A DNA stretch of 64,000 nucleotides from Spirochaeta thermophila DSM 6192 (GTDB lineage Bacteria; Spirochaetota; Spirochaetia; Winmispirales; Winmispiraceae). The translations under genes were made by a program, and so were the position numbers. Under the pieces are notes generated by a model that worked only from the letters and a program-made list of their open reading frames with translations, did not search any database and was not told the origin of the DNA. This document shows, one piece after another, positions 45,222-54,751 of the stretch. Position 1 is the stretch's first letter. Each line of letters starts with the position of its first letter. The stretch lies in contig NC_014484.1 in assembly GCF_000147075.1 (NCBI RefSeq), forward strand, positions 823,501 through 887,500, given 5' to 3'.

Positions 45222-45995
45222 ATGAAACGAGGGATAAGCCTGTGTATAGGCATCCTCCTCCTCGTCGGGGCGGGAGGGGTGTATGCCGATGAGGTGACGG
45301 AGAACATCCAGGCGATAGTCATCGAGACCTTCGACGACCCCACTGGACAGGAGGCGAATTCGCACATCTGGATCGCGAGGGGAAGCAAGTACGCCTCCGT
45401 GATCGAAACCGATCAGGGAAGCGTTGCCTATCCTCAGTGGGCATATGTGGAATCCTATCCCGAGGCCCTCTTCCGACGTCCTCCCGAGGGCAAGACCCTC
45501 AGGGTCTTTGGCATCCACGGGAAGTTCGATCTCAAGGGCTACAACTACGTGGAGCTCTTTCCCGTGAGGGAGGAGAACGGCGAGTATGTCCCCGATCCGA
45601 TCGTGCTCCCCGGAAGGGTGAAGGAGATGGACCTGTGGGTGTGGGGCTCGAACCACAACTATACCCTGGAGGCTCACATCCAGGACTACATGGGGAGGAT
45701 CCATGTACTGGACTTCGGATCCATCAAGTTCAAGGGGTGGAAGAACCTCAGGGTGAAGTTCCCCGGGGCTATTCAGCAGGCTGTCCAGTACGTTCCTTCA
45801 CTCAAACAGCTCTCGCTGGTGAAGCTGGTCCTGTGGACCACCCCGGAGGAGAAGGTCGACGACTTCTACGTGTACATCGATCAGATCAAGGTGCTCACCG
45901 ATCTCTTTGAGACGGGATTCGACGGTGACGTCCTTGCCAACCCGGAGCAGGTACAGGATCTCTGGGCCAATGCCCCGGCACCAGGAAGAGAATAG
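45222..45995 (+). CDS. flaA: Periplasmic flagellar sheath protein FlaA
   Basis: The protein has 257 residues. A Sec signal peptide (SLCIGILLLVGAGGVYA) fits the known export of FlaA outside the flagellar type III route. The mature chain has the FlaA pattern: VIETFDDPTG, SYPEALFRRPPEG, GIHGKFDLKGYNYVELFPV, DLWVWGSNHNYTLEAHIQDY and KVLTDLFETGFDGD near the C-terminus. FlaA coats the FlaB filament and affects its stiffness. AAAGGAGTCGAGA precedes the ATG. It has its own consensus promoter. Confidence 0.95.
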   Translation: MKRGISLCIGILLLVGAGGVYADEVTENIQAIVIETFDDPTGQEANSHIWIARGSKYASVIETDQGSVAYPQWAYVESYPEALFRRPPEGKTLRVFGIHGKFDLKGYNYVELFPVREENGEYVPDPIVLPGRVKEMDLWVWGSNHNYTLEAHIQDYMGRIHVLDFGSIKFKGWKNLRVKFPGAIQQAVQYVPSLKQLSLVKLVLWTTPEEKVDDFYVYIDQIKVLTDLFETGFDGDVLANPEQVQDLWANAPAPGRE

Positions 45996-46004
45996 GAGTG
46001 AACG

Positions 46005-46709
46005 ATGAAAAGGATAGCAGGTATCATAGCGACGTCTATCATGATCCTCTTCCCAGTGATGGCTCAGAACGTGGATGAGATCGATCCCACCAAACTGGGC
46101 ACCGATACGGCACAGCAGAAGCTCCAGGAAGTCTCGGTGGACCGGTTTGAAAACCCCGGTTTCTGGACGGTGAGGATGCCGCTCGACAACGGCCTCGTCG
46201 AGTTCCGCCGGTTCGAAGGAGGGCCGAAGGACAAGGAGCCCATCCAGGCGGAGGTGGAGGCCGGTATCCAGGAAGAAGATCGGTACGTACTGGGTGTGAA
46301 GGCATCGTTCTTCCGGCGGGGGCCGGTGGAGATCCTGGTGAAACCTTCGAGGCCCATCATCGTGGAAGGCATTGTGAAGACCCTCTCCGTATGGGTCGTG
46401 GGTCGTAACTTCAACCACACCCTCAAGGTGTGGATAGAGGACGCCTTTGGGAACGAGGCGATCCTCACCATGGGCAAGCTCAACTTCACGGGCTGGAAAC
46501 GCCTCTCAGTGCCGCTTCCTACTACCCTGAAGCAGCAGGACTACCACTACGGGCAGAAGTCCGGGATACGGATCAAAGGGTTCATCATCGAGTGTGACAT
46601 GATGGAGGCCTTTGGACGCTACTACGTGTACTTCGACGATCTCCGGGCCGTCACCGACCTCTTCCCCATAGAGGTGAGGGACGAGGACGATATGGCCGAC
46701 AACTGGTGA
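46005..46709 (+). CDS. flaA2: FlaA-family flagellar sheath protein, second paralogue
   Basis: The protein has 234 residues. The signal peptide is IAGIIATSIMILFPVMAQ. The same fold is evident: VSVDRFENPGFWTVRMPLD, VKTLSVWVVGRNFNHTLKVW, NFTGWKRLSVPLP and VYFDDLRAVTDLFP near the end. It follows the first gene by nine bases with AGGAGTGAACG before the ATG, so the two are cotranscribed. Paired flaA genes are also found in Treponema. The symbol reflects position, not proven orthology. Confidence 0.88.
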   Translation: MKRIAGIIATSIMILFPVMAQNVDEIDPTKLGTDTAQQKLQEVSVDRFENPGFWTVRMPLDNGLVEFRRFEGGPKDKEPIQAEVEAGIQEEDRYVLGVKASFFRRGPVEILVKPSRPIIVEGIVKTLSVWVVGRNFNHTLKVWIEDAFGNEAILTMGKLNFTGWKRLSVPLPTTLKQQDYHYGQKSGIRIKGFIIECDMMEAFGRYYVYFDDLRAVTDLFPIEVRDEDDMADNW

Positions 46710-46737
46710 ACCGGTTGTCGCACGCGTGAAATCCTAG

Positions 46738-46763
46738 AAGGCCGCCGAATGGCGGCCTTTTTC
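46738..46763 (+). terminator. Terminator of the flaA pair
   Basis: AAGGCCGCC (46738-46746), loop GAAT, GGCGGCCTT (46751-46759), then TTT and C: a 9-bp stem with a T run about 30 bases after the stop. Confidence 0.88.
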
Positions 46764-46775
46764 GATGCTGCTTTC

Positions 46776-47579
46776 TCAATGGTGAAGGGTGGGCGGCTCG
46801 GAGGGAGGGGGGACTCGATCGAGGAACCGCTGGTAGTTGGACATGATGTGGGAGGCCGTCTCCTCGGGGGAGAGGCCCTTGAGAGAGGCGAGGGCCTCGA
46901 TGATGTGGGGGATGGTGCCGGGATGGTTGACCGTCCCCCGAACGGGCTGGGGGGCGAGGTAGGGTGAGTCGGTTTCCACCAGTATGGCCGAAAGCGGTGT
47001 GGCCCGGGCCGCATCCCTGAGATCGTGGTTCCTGGGATAGGTGAGGGTCCCTGCGAAGGAGATGTAGAAGCCTCTCTCCAGGAGGGCCTCCGCCTCCTCG
47101 GGCCCTCCCGAGAAACAGTGTGCGATCCCTCCCGGGGGAGGGGGCATCTCGTCGAGGAGGGAGATGGCCTCGCGGAAGGCCTCACGGAGGTGGAGGATGA
47201 CCGGATGGCCGGTCTCCCGTGCGAGGAGGAGTTGCGTGCGGAAGAGGGCGATCTGGGCCTCCTTCGTGCCGTAGGACCGGAAGAAGTCGAGGCCGATCTC
47301 CCCTATGGCCACGAATGCGGGGTCGGAGAGGGCTTCCTTCAGGTGTGACACCAGGAGGGAGTGGTCCTCTTCGCAGAGCGAAGGGTAGGCGCCCACGGCG
47401 AGCCGGATCCGGGGATGGAGGTCCGGATAGCGGAGGGCCTCCCTCCATCTGCGGGGATCGGTGCACACATGGATTCCTCCCCGCCATCCTTCTTCGGGGA
47501 GGGTGCGGCAGAGGGTCGCCACATCCACGCCTTTGCCTTCCATGATGTCGAGGTGAAAGTGTGAGTCTATGTACTCCAC
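46776..47579 (-). CDS. tatD: TatD-family metal-dependent deoxyribonuclease
   Basis: The protein has 267 residues. The metal ligands are H-x-H in IDSHFHLD (about 5-10), E in GEIGLDFF, H in HPVILHLREAF, H in IAHCFSGG, and D in VETDSPYLAPQ. TatD enzymes degrade DNA and are used in DNA repair or turnover. The start is GTG 47579 with AAAGGAG six bases upstream; the open frame runs further, into the IS. The IS element ends 25 bases upstream of the start codon and has replaced the native upstream region. Confidence 0.92.
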   Translation of the reverse strand: MEYIDSHFHLDIMEGKGVDVATLCRTLPEEGWRGGIHVCTDPRRWREALRYPDLHPRIRLAVGAYPSLCEEDHSLLVSHLKEALSDPAFVAIGEIGLDFFRSYGTKEAQIALFRTQLLLARETGHPVILHLREAFREAISLLDEMPPPPGGIAHCFSGGPEEAEALLERGFYISFAGTLTYPRNHDLRDAARATPLSAILVETDSPYLAPQPVRGTVNHPGTIPHIIEALASLKGLSPEETASHIMSNYQRFLDRVPPPSEPPTLHH

Positions 47580-47595
47580 TGATGCTCCTTTCTTG
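47578..47595. repeat. 18-base repeat unit beside the IS (other copy at 48931-48948)
   Basis: ACTGATGCTCCTTTCTTG occurs here and again at 48931-48948. Here it is followed by ACTGATGC (47596-47603), the target duplication. Removing the IS and one duplication leaves the two 18-base units in tandem. Confidence 0.85.
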
Positions 47596-47648
47596 ACTGA
47601 TGCGGGCCTGTAACATCGAGTGTTGAAAAACGCGGGAAAAAAAGATAA

Positions 47649-47696
47649 GGGGTATCTCCCACCACAAACACCTATTAGATAAGGAGGAGATACCCC
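47649..47696 (+). promoter_or_regulatory. Hairpin over the transposase ribosome binding site
   Basis: GGGGTATCTCC (47649-47659) and GGAGATACCCC (47686-47696) are perfect 11-bp complements with a 26-base loop. The 3' arm covers the end of AAGGAGG and runs up to the ATG. Such structures limit transposase translation from read-through transcripts in other IS elements. Confidence 0.6.
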
Positions 47697-48923
47697 ATGA
47701 AGCGCGGCAAGACACGCGCACTGACTGAGACACAGTATACCCTCTCTGGCCTCATGAAGCAAGTAGAGGCCCAGCTCCGGGAGGAGGTACGCCACACCTA
47801 CAAGACGTACCTGGAGCACCTCCTTGAGGCACTGAGAGAGGAGGCAGTAGGGCGACCGCGATATGCACGAGAGGAGGCCGGGGAGGCACCGTACTACCGG
47901 TACGGCTACAGGAAGTGGAAGAGTGTGCAGACCCCATGGGGGCCGATCGAGGAGGTACGCGTGCCCCGGATCCGCACCGGCGGGGGGAAGGAGGTGAAGT
48001 TGGTGACCTCCGAGCAGAGGCTCGTGGCCCTCACCGAGCAGCTCCTCCTTGGGTATGTGGGAGGGATGAGCGCGCGGAGATATGCCATCCTGTTACGGGA
48101 GTGAGGGATAGGCGAGGCCCACCCGCAGACGATCTTACGGATCATAAAGCGTCTTCGTGAGGAGAAGGAGCGGTGGCGGAGGCGGCCGCTTAGTGGGGTG
48201 AAGGCGCTCGTGCTGGATGGGGTGTGGGGAAAGCTGAGGGGAAAAGGGAGGAAGGGGCTGGTGATCCTGAGTGCCGTGGGGGTGAAGGAGGACGGGTCTC
48301 ATGAGCTCCTCGACTGGGTCGTTGCGGAGCGGGAGGACCGAGCGAGCTACGAGCGACTGCTTACCAGGCTCTATGAGCGGGGGCTTCATGAGGTGGAGCT
48401 GGTGGTGGCCGATGAGGCTGAGGGGATCTGGCAGGCCGTGGAGACGGTGTATCCTGAAGCGAAGAAGCAGGTATGCCTCTGGCACCTTGAGCGGACGCTC
48501 CTCAATGAACTGAGAGGTAAGGAGAAGAGGCACGTACAGGAGAGGCGGCGGGCATTTCGGGACGCCTACCGGAAGCTTTTGGCGGCACGAGAGAAGGAGG
48601 AGGCGGAGAAGGCCCTTGAGGGGTTCTGGAAGGAGTGGGGAGCCCGTGCGCCGCGGATGAGTGCCGCACTCCTGTGGCGGAAGGAGCGACTGTTCTCCTA
48701 TCTGGAGTTACCCTATGAGTGGAAGGAGAAGGTGAGGACGAACGCCCTTGTGGAGAACCTCTTTCGGCACATGAGGACATTTCTTCGACGGTATCCTGGG
48801 TATATGAGTCGAGCCCATGCGGATGAGGTGGTAGGCCTCTATGTGGTGGGCATGCAGATACACTCGCAGTGTGGGAGACGCACCCCTTATCAGCTCCAGC
48901 TCAATTTCAACACTCCTCCTTGA
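47697..48923 (+). pseudogene. IS256-family transposase interrupted by an in-frame TGA
   Basis: The frame from ATG 47697 is open for 135 codons, stops at TGA 48102-48104, and continues in the same frame to 48923; the whole would be 408 residues, normal for this family. The N-terminal part has SGLMKQVEAQLREEVRHTYK and PWGPIEEVRVPRIR. The C-terminal part keeps the DDE residues: ALVLDGVWGK (first D), LVVADEAEGIWQAVETVYPE (second D) with VCLWHLER, and NALVENLFRHMRTF (E). A single base change could explain the stop, so the element is recently inactivated, or the stop is suppressed. AAGGAGG precedes the ATG. Confidence 0.88.
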
Positions 48924-48945
48924 CAGTGCCACTGATGCTCCTTTC

Positions 48946-48975
48946 TTGACGATACCGTCGGGCTGTAGGTATAGT
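48946..48975 (+). promoter_or_regulatory. tRNA-Leu promoter
   Basis: TTGACG (48946-48951), 18 bases, TATAGT (48970-48975). The start would fall about eight bases before the tRNA. The -35 box overlaps the repeat at the IS border, so insertion left this promoter intact. Confidence 0.75.
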
Positions 48976-48989
48976 GATGAGCACGAGAT

Positions 48990-49075
48990 GCCGGAGTGGT
49001 GGAATTGGTAGACACAGGGGACTTAAAATCCCCTGGCCCTTCGGGGCCGTGCCGGTTCAAGTCCGGCCTCCGGCA
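48990..49075 (+). tRNA. tRNA-Leu (UAA anticodon)
   Basis: GCCGGAG (48990-48996) pairs with CTCCGGC (49068-49074), discriminator A49075. The anticodon arm CAGGGGA-CTTAAAA-TCCCCTG gives TAA. The long variable arm (GGCCCTTCGGGGCC) is typical of tRNA-Leu. CCA is not encoded. The last ~19 bases overlap the end of a Nudix gene on the other strand. Confidence 0.97.
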
Positions 49076-49755
49076 TCGTCCTTCCATCTGATCGACCATC
49101 CCCGTTCCATCGCCCACAGGAGTGTCGAAAGTATTTCGTTGTCGCCCGGAAGGAGAGGGAGCGCCCGTGCGTCTCCCGGAGGTACGATCGTGATCTCCTG
49201 GTGGTCTTCGAGGTGTCCGGGAGGGTGGAGGAGGGGGGCGAGGTAGCTCACGAGGAGAAGGCGTTCCTGCACGTATTCATACACATAGAAGAAGCGGAAC
49301 AAGTGGTCCGGCAGACGGAGGTGGAGCTCCTCTTCGAGTTCCCGGGAGAGGGCCTCCTTCGAGGTCTCCTGGGGGAGCGATTTCCCACCGGGAAACTCCC
49401 AGAGGCCCGCGTGTGTTCCGCGCTTCCTCTTGCCCAGGAGGATGTGGCCCTCGGTGGCCACGAGGACTGCGGCCGTCACCACGGTGTGATCCGGGAACAA
49501 GGAGGTGGGGGGGATGTGAAGCCGGTCGGCGAGGTAGAGTCTGAGGGCGGGGTGGTCTGTATCCTCCGGAGTGGGCGGTATGTCTCCGGGCTCGGCTACG
49601 CCGGGGCCTCCATGCCACGGGAGTACGTGGACGCTGAAGGTCCCGGGTCGCGTTTCCCCCCAGAGCGACTTGCCCTCCGTCTCGCCCTCCCATACGAGGC
49701 CTTTCCCCCCGAACACGGGTGCTGAGGGGCTCTCCGGATGTCCTGCGTCCCTCAT
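49057..49755 (-). CDS. Nudix hydrolase with N-terminal extension
   Basis: The protein has 232 residues. The Nudix domain occupies about 90-215, with HAGLWEFPGGKSLPQETSKE and ALSRELEEEL forming the box. The first ~85 residues (proline- and glycine-rich, SVHVLPWHGGPGVAEPGDIP) are outside the fold; their role is unknown. The substrate may be an oxidised nucleotide, as for MutT. AGGAGGCGGAT precedes the ATG. Its stop lies inside the tRNA-Leu gene on the opposite strand, so the last ~6 codons are antisense to the T arm and acceptor. Confidence 0.8.
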   Translation of the reverse strand: MRDAGHPESPSAPVFGGKGLVWEGETEGKSLWGETRPGTFSVHVLPWHGGPGVAEPGDIPPTPEDTDHPALRLYLADRLHIPPTSLFPDHTVVTAAVLVATEGHILLGKRKRGTHAGLWEFPGGKSLPQETSKEALSRELEEELHLRLPDHLFRFFYVYEYVQERLLLVSYLAPLLHPPGHLEDHQEITIVPPGDARALPLLPGDNEILSTLLWAMERGWSIRWKDDAGGRT

Positions 49756-49764
49756 ATCCGCCTC

Positions 49765-51762
<1,998 letters not shown>

Positions 51763-51769
51763 AGGTGCC

Positions 51770-52240
51770 TCACTTCACGATGAACTTGAGTGCCTCTATC
51801 CCCGTGAGCGTCACGATAAGGACGATGAGACCGGCGATCGCCACACCGAGCACCACGGCCAGGGCCGTCTTCCTGAGTGGGAGGCCGAGGATCCAAGCCC
51901 CCAGGGTCCCGGTGTAGGCTCCGGTGACGGGGAGGGGGACGGCCACGAAGACCATGAGCCCCCACATCCCGTAGCGTTCCACCTGATCGTGCACCTTTCT
52001 CCTGGCCCGCTCGAGGAGGCGCTCGGCGATGCGGCGGTAGAACGGGATGCCGAGGAGGGCCCTGTGGATGGTGTTGAGGAAGAGGTAGAGGAGGGGCGCC
52101 ACGAGGCTGTTGAGGGCCACACAGTAGAGGTAGGCGAGGATGGGGGACACGCCCTGGGCCACCGCGAAGGGGAGGGCCCCCCTGAGCTCAGATATCGGGG
52201 CGAGGGTGAGGAGTGCGGTGATGAGGAGGGTTCTCGTCAT
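51770..52240 (-). CDS. Small multidrug export (COG2426) family membrane protein
   Basis: The protein has 156 residues with four to five membrane helices. It begins TLAPISELRGALPFAVAQGV, the conserved ELRGAIP-like motif of the family, and has YGMWGLMVFVAVPLPVTGAY and TGTLGAWILGLPLRK, the P-x-P-x-T-G-A block. The family is related to DedA/SNARE-associated proteins; the name implies export but substrates are not established. GGGAGCACCC precedes the ATG. Confidence 0.85.
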   Translation of the reverse strand: MTRTLLITALLTLAPISELRGALPFAVAQGVSPILAYLYCVALNSLVAPLLYLFLNTIHRALLGIPFYRRIAERLLERARRKVHDQVERYGMWGLMVFVAVPLPVTGAYTGTLGAWILGLPLRKTALAVVLGVAIAGLIVLIVTLTGIEALKFIVK

Positions 52241-52279
52241 GGGTGCTCCCTGTGGACGATTGCTGCGCTCCGCATGGCC

Positions 52280-53566
52280 CTAGAAGTAGCGGAGGATGAT
52301 GTAGAGGGTGGAGAAGAGGAGGGATACCCCGGTGACGAGGGCCCCGTACTTCGTGAACTCGAGGAACGAGATCCGGTAGCCCGACCTCCCCGCGATGCCG
52401 GCCGAGACCACGTTCGCCGAGGCCCCCACGAGGGTGCCGTTCCCGCCGAGGCACGCCCCCAGGGCGAGGGACCACCAGAGCGGCTGGATGGCGGGGTGGC
52501 CGAGGGTCTCTCCCATGTGCTCGATGAGGGGGATCATGGTTGCCACATAGGGGATGTTGTCCACGATGGCCGAGAAGAGGCCCGAAACCCAGAGGAGGAG
52601 GAGGGAGGTGGAGCGGATGTTCCCGCCGGTGAGTGAGAGCACCGCCTGGGAGAGCCGTTCGATGGCCCCCACCTCGACGAGACCGCCTACCATGATGAAC
52701 AGCCCGATGAAGAAGAAGATGGTACCCCACTCGACCTCGTGGAAGAACTTCTCCACCTCGTGCTCACCGGAGAGGAGCATGAGGAGCGAGGCCCCGGCCA
52801 TGGCGATGGTGGCGGGCTCCAGTCCCAGGGCGCCGTGGAGGAAGAACCCCACCATCACGAGTCCGAGGACGAGGAGCGAGCGGTTGAGGAGCCGGGGGTT
52901 GGTGATGGCCTTGCGCTCGTCGATCTCCATGAGGCGGGCCCTGCGCTCGTTGCTCACCTTGAGATCCCTCCCGAAGAGCCACCAGGCGAGGAGGGCGTAC
53001 ACCCCGAGGAAGAAGAGGATGAAGGGGGTGAGGTTCACGAGGAAGTCCATGAACGAGAGCCCCGCGGCGCTCCCGATCATGATGTTGGGCGGATCGCCTA
53101 TGAGGGTGGCGGTGCCGCCGATGTTCGAGGCGAGGGCGTCGCTTATCACGAAGGGGATCGGCGAGATACCCAGCTCCACCGCGATGAGGATGGTGATGGG
53201 CGTGAGGATGAGCACGGTGGTCACGTTGTCGAGGAGGGCCGAGAACCCGGCCGTGATGAGGGCGAAGAGTATGAGGATGAGGACGGGATTCCCCCGCGTG
53301 AGCTTTGCGGTCTTGAGGGCCACGTACTGGAAGAGCCCCGATTCCTTGGTGATCCCCACGATGATCATCATGCTCACCAGGAGGAGGATCACGTTCCAGT
53401 CGATGTGTTCGAGGAACGCCACCTCCTGGGTGAGGAACTTGAGCACGAGGAAGAGCGATCCCCCCAGGAGGGCGAGGATGGTCTTGTTGATCTTCTCAAG
53501 AGAGATGAGTACATAGATGACCACGAAGAGGATGAGTGCGCCGTAGATCTGCCATCCCATGCTCAT
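52280..53566 (-). CDS. ArsB/NhaD-type ion transporter
   Basis: The protein has about 428 residues with 11-12 membrane helices. The ion-transporter superfamily signature is duplicated: SALLDNVTTVLILTPITILI followed by SNIGGTATLIGDPPNIMIGS in the first half, and SAIVDNIPYVATMIPLIEHM followed by LGGNGTLVGASANVVSAGIA in the second. Members move arsenite, Na+/H+ or dicarboxylates, and the ion here is not decided. The ATG overlaps the stop of the EIIA-CBS gene (ATGA), so the two are coupled. Confidence 0.87.
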   Translation of the reverse strand: MSMGWQIYGALILFVVIYVLISLEKINKTILALLGGSLFLVLKFLTQEVAFLEHIDWNVILLLVSMMIIVGITKESGLFQYVALKTAKLTRGNPVLILILFALITAGFSALLDNVTTVLILTPITILIAVELGISPIPFVISDALASNIGGTATLIGDPPNIMIGSAAGLSFMDFLVNLTPFILFFLGVYALLAWWLFGRDLKVSNERRARLMEIDERKAITNPRLLNRSLLVLGLVMVGFFLHGALGLEPATIAMAGASLLMLLSGEHEVEKFFHEVEWGTIFFFIGLFIMVGGLVEVGAIERLSQAVLSLTGGNIRSTSLLLLWVSGLFSAIVDNIPYVATMIPLIEHMGETLGHPAIQPLWWSLALGACLGGNGTLVGASANVVSAGIAGRSGYRISFLEFTKYGALVTGVSLLFSTLYIILRYF

Positions 53567-54456
53567 ACCCTCAGCACCTTCTCGAGAATGTCCATGAAGC
53601 TCACCACGCCTACGAGCGTCTCCCCTTCCACCACCGCAACGTGACGACGCTGGGTCCGGGTCATCTCGAAGGAGAGCTCTATCACCGTGGTCTGCGGTGT
53701 GCACACGGGGTGAGGTTGTTTCATCACCTCTTTCACCAGGATGCGGTCCTCGTTCTTGAGGAGTTCCTCGAAGGGTTCGAACGAGGAGAGGAAACTCAGG
53801 TTCCCCAGCATGGTGGTGTATTGGGGAAGTCCTATATGGAGGACGTCGAACATCCGGATCTCACCCACGAAACGCCCGGAGGCATTGATCACCGGAAGGT
53901 AGCTCGTGTGGTGCTTCACGAAAAGATCCACCACATCCTTTATCGTATCCTCGGGAGAGACGGAGATGATGGAAGGGTTCATGATATCCCTGACGAGGAG
54001 GCCCTTCTTTATCTCCACGTCGTGAGCCGCCACGATGCGGAGGAACTGCTCGGGGGTTTTCGCAGAAAGGAGGGATTCTCGAATCGCGGGATCCTTGAAG
54101 AGCAGGCCGAATCCCTTGAGGGTATTGAGGTAGGTGGAGGGCTGGGCCTTCGATGAGATGATGAGCACGAGCATCCTCACCTCTTTTCCCGCATAGGTAA
54201 AGGGCCTCTCTGGCACCGCTATGGCGATGACGTGGTCGTCGAAGTCGTCGAGCCTGAGGTGGGGAACACAGAGCCCGTGATCGAGGACCGTGGGTGCCTG
54301 CGCCTCCCTCTCCTGGACACGGGAGAAGAGGGCCTCCTCGTCCTGGTTCACGAGGCCACGAATGAGCCCCAGGAGGAGTTTCACCCCCTCTTCGAACGAG
54401 GAGATACGGGCCTTGAGTTTGATGTACTCCGGGTGGAGGTAGCTCGAGAGTTTCAT
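53563..54456 (-). CDS. PTS EIIA-like domain fused to a CBS pair
   Basis: The protein has about 297 residues. The first ~150 residues resemble type-2 EIIA (fructose/nitrogen PTS): SSYLHPEYIKLKARISSFEE and VLDHGLCVPHLRLDD, where the H in PH is at the phosphorylation site. Residues ~160-297 are two CBS motifs (VRDIMNPSIISVSPEDTIKD, VKEVMKQPHPVCTPQTTVIE), which bind adenosyl ligands. It probably controls the coupled transporter in response to PTS state or energy. The ATG at 54456 is six bases after a TATAGT -10 box with no Shine-Dalgarno; the open frame continues upstream across the tRNA-Phe but is not expected to be used. Confidence 0.8.
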   Translation of the reverse strand: MKLSSYLHPEYIKLKARISSFEEGVKLLLGLIRGLVNQDEEALFSRVQEREAQAPTVLDHGLCVPHLRLDDFDDHVIAIAVPERPFTYAGKEVRMLVLIISSKAQPSTYLNTLKGFGLLFKDPAIRESLLSAKTPEQFLRIVAAHDVEIKKGLLVRDIMNPSIISVSPEDTIKDVVDLFVKHHTSYLPVINASGRFVGEIRMFDVLHIGLPQYTTMLGNLSFLSSFEPFEELLKNEDRILVKEVMKQPHPVCTPQTTVIELSFEMTRTQRRHVAVVEGETLVGVVSFMDILEKVLRV

Positions 54457-54462
54457 GCGCTC

Positions 54463-54491
54463 ACTATAGGCGAGAGACCTCACTTTGCCAA
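54463..54491 (-). promoter_or_regulatory. Promoter of the EIIA-CBS/transporter pair
   Basis: On the minus strand TTGGCA (54491-54486), 17 bases, TATAGT (54468-54463), then six bases to the ATG. The transcript probably starts at or next to the A of the ATG. Confidence 0.75.
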
Positions 54492-54522
54492 GAGGAGAGG
54501 CCACGGTACCGCTTCGAGGCAC

Positions 54523-54545
54523 AAAAAAAACCGGCCTTTCGGCCG
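54523..54545 (-). terminator. Terminator of tRNA-Phe
   Basis: On the minus strand CGGCC-GAAA-GGCCG is followed by a G and eight T. The short stem has a stable GAAA tetraloop and lies directly after the tRNA. Confidence 0.85.
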
Positions 54546-54548
54546 ATC

Positions 54549-54621
54549 TGCCGCCGCGCAGAATCGAACTGCGGACACGGGGATTTTCAGTCCCCTGCTC
54601 TACCAACTGAGCTACAGCGGC
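54549..54621 (-). tRNA. tRNA-Phe (GAA anticodon)
   Basis: On the minus strand GCCGCTG pairs with CGGCGGC (one G-U pair). The anticodon arm GGGGA-CTGAAAA-TCCCC gives GAA. D arm TAGCTCAGTTGGTAGAGC and T arm TTCGATTC are standard. The discriminator is A; CCA is not encoded. Confidence 0.97.
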
Positions 54622-54638
54622 ATCGTTACGTTGAGGAT

Positions 54639-54667
54639 TATATACCAGAAGATCGATGACGTGTCAA
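54639..54667 (-). promoter_or_regulatory. tRNA-Phe promoter
   Basis: On the minus strand TTGACA (54667-54662), then 17 bases to TATATA (54644-54639), or 19 bases to TATAAT (54642-54637). It lies about 18 bases before the tRNA. Confidence 0.75.
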
Positions 54668-54709
54668 GTGTAAGAGGTGGCGGGCATCCTCCTTCCGGTG
54701 GTATTCATG

Positions 54710-54751
54710 TTGACACCTCATGGTGGTTTTATTACTATCTTACCACCATGA
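54710..54751 (+). promoter_or_regulatory. alaS promoter with flanking inverted repeat
   Basis: TTGACA (54710-54715), 17 bases, TACTAT (54733-54738). TCATGGTGG (54718-54726) and CCACCATGA (54743-54751) form a perfect 9-bp inverted repeat around the -10 and the start codon. Confidence 0.75.

Larger units (their letters stand above)
47604..48930 (+). mobile_element. IS256-family insertion sequence, 1327 bp
   Basis: The element is flanked by the 8-bp direct repeat ACTGATGC (47596-47603 and 48931-48938), the target-site length of the IS256 family. The termini are imperfect inverted repeats: left GGGCCTGTAACATCGAGTGT and right (reverse complement) GGCACTGTCAAGGAGGAGTG, each followed by GTTGAAA or TTGAAA. 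It encodes one Mutator-type transposase, interrupted by a TGA. It lies between the tatD start and the tRNA-Leu promoter. An 11-bp inverted repeat masks the transposase ribosome binding site. Confidence 0.9.
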
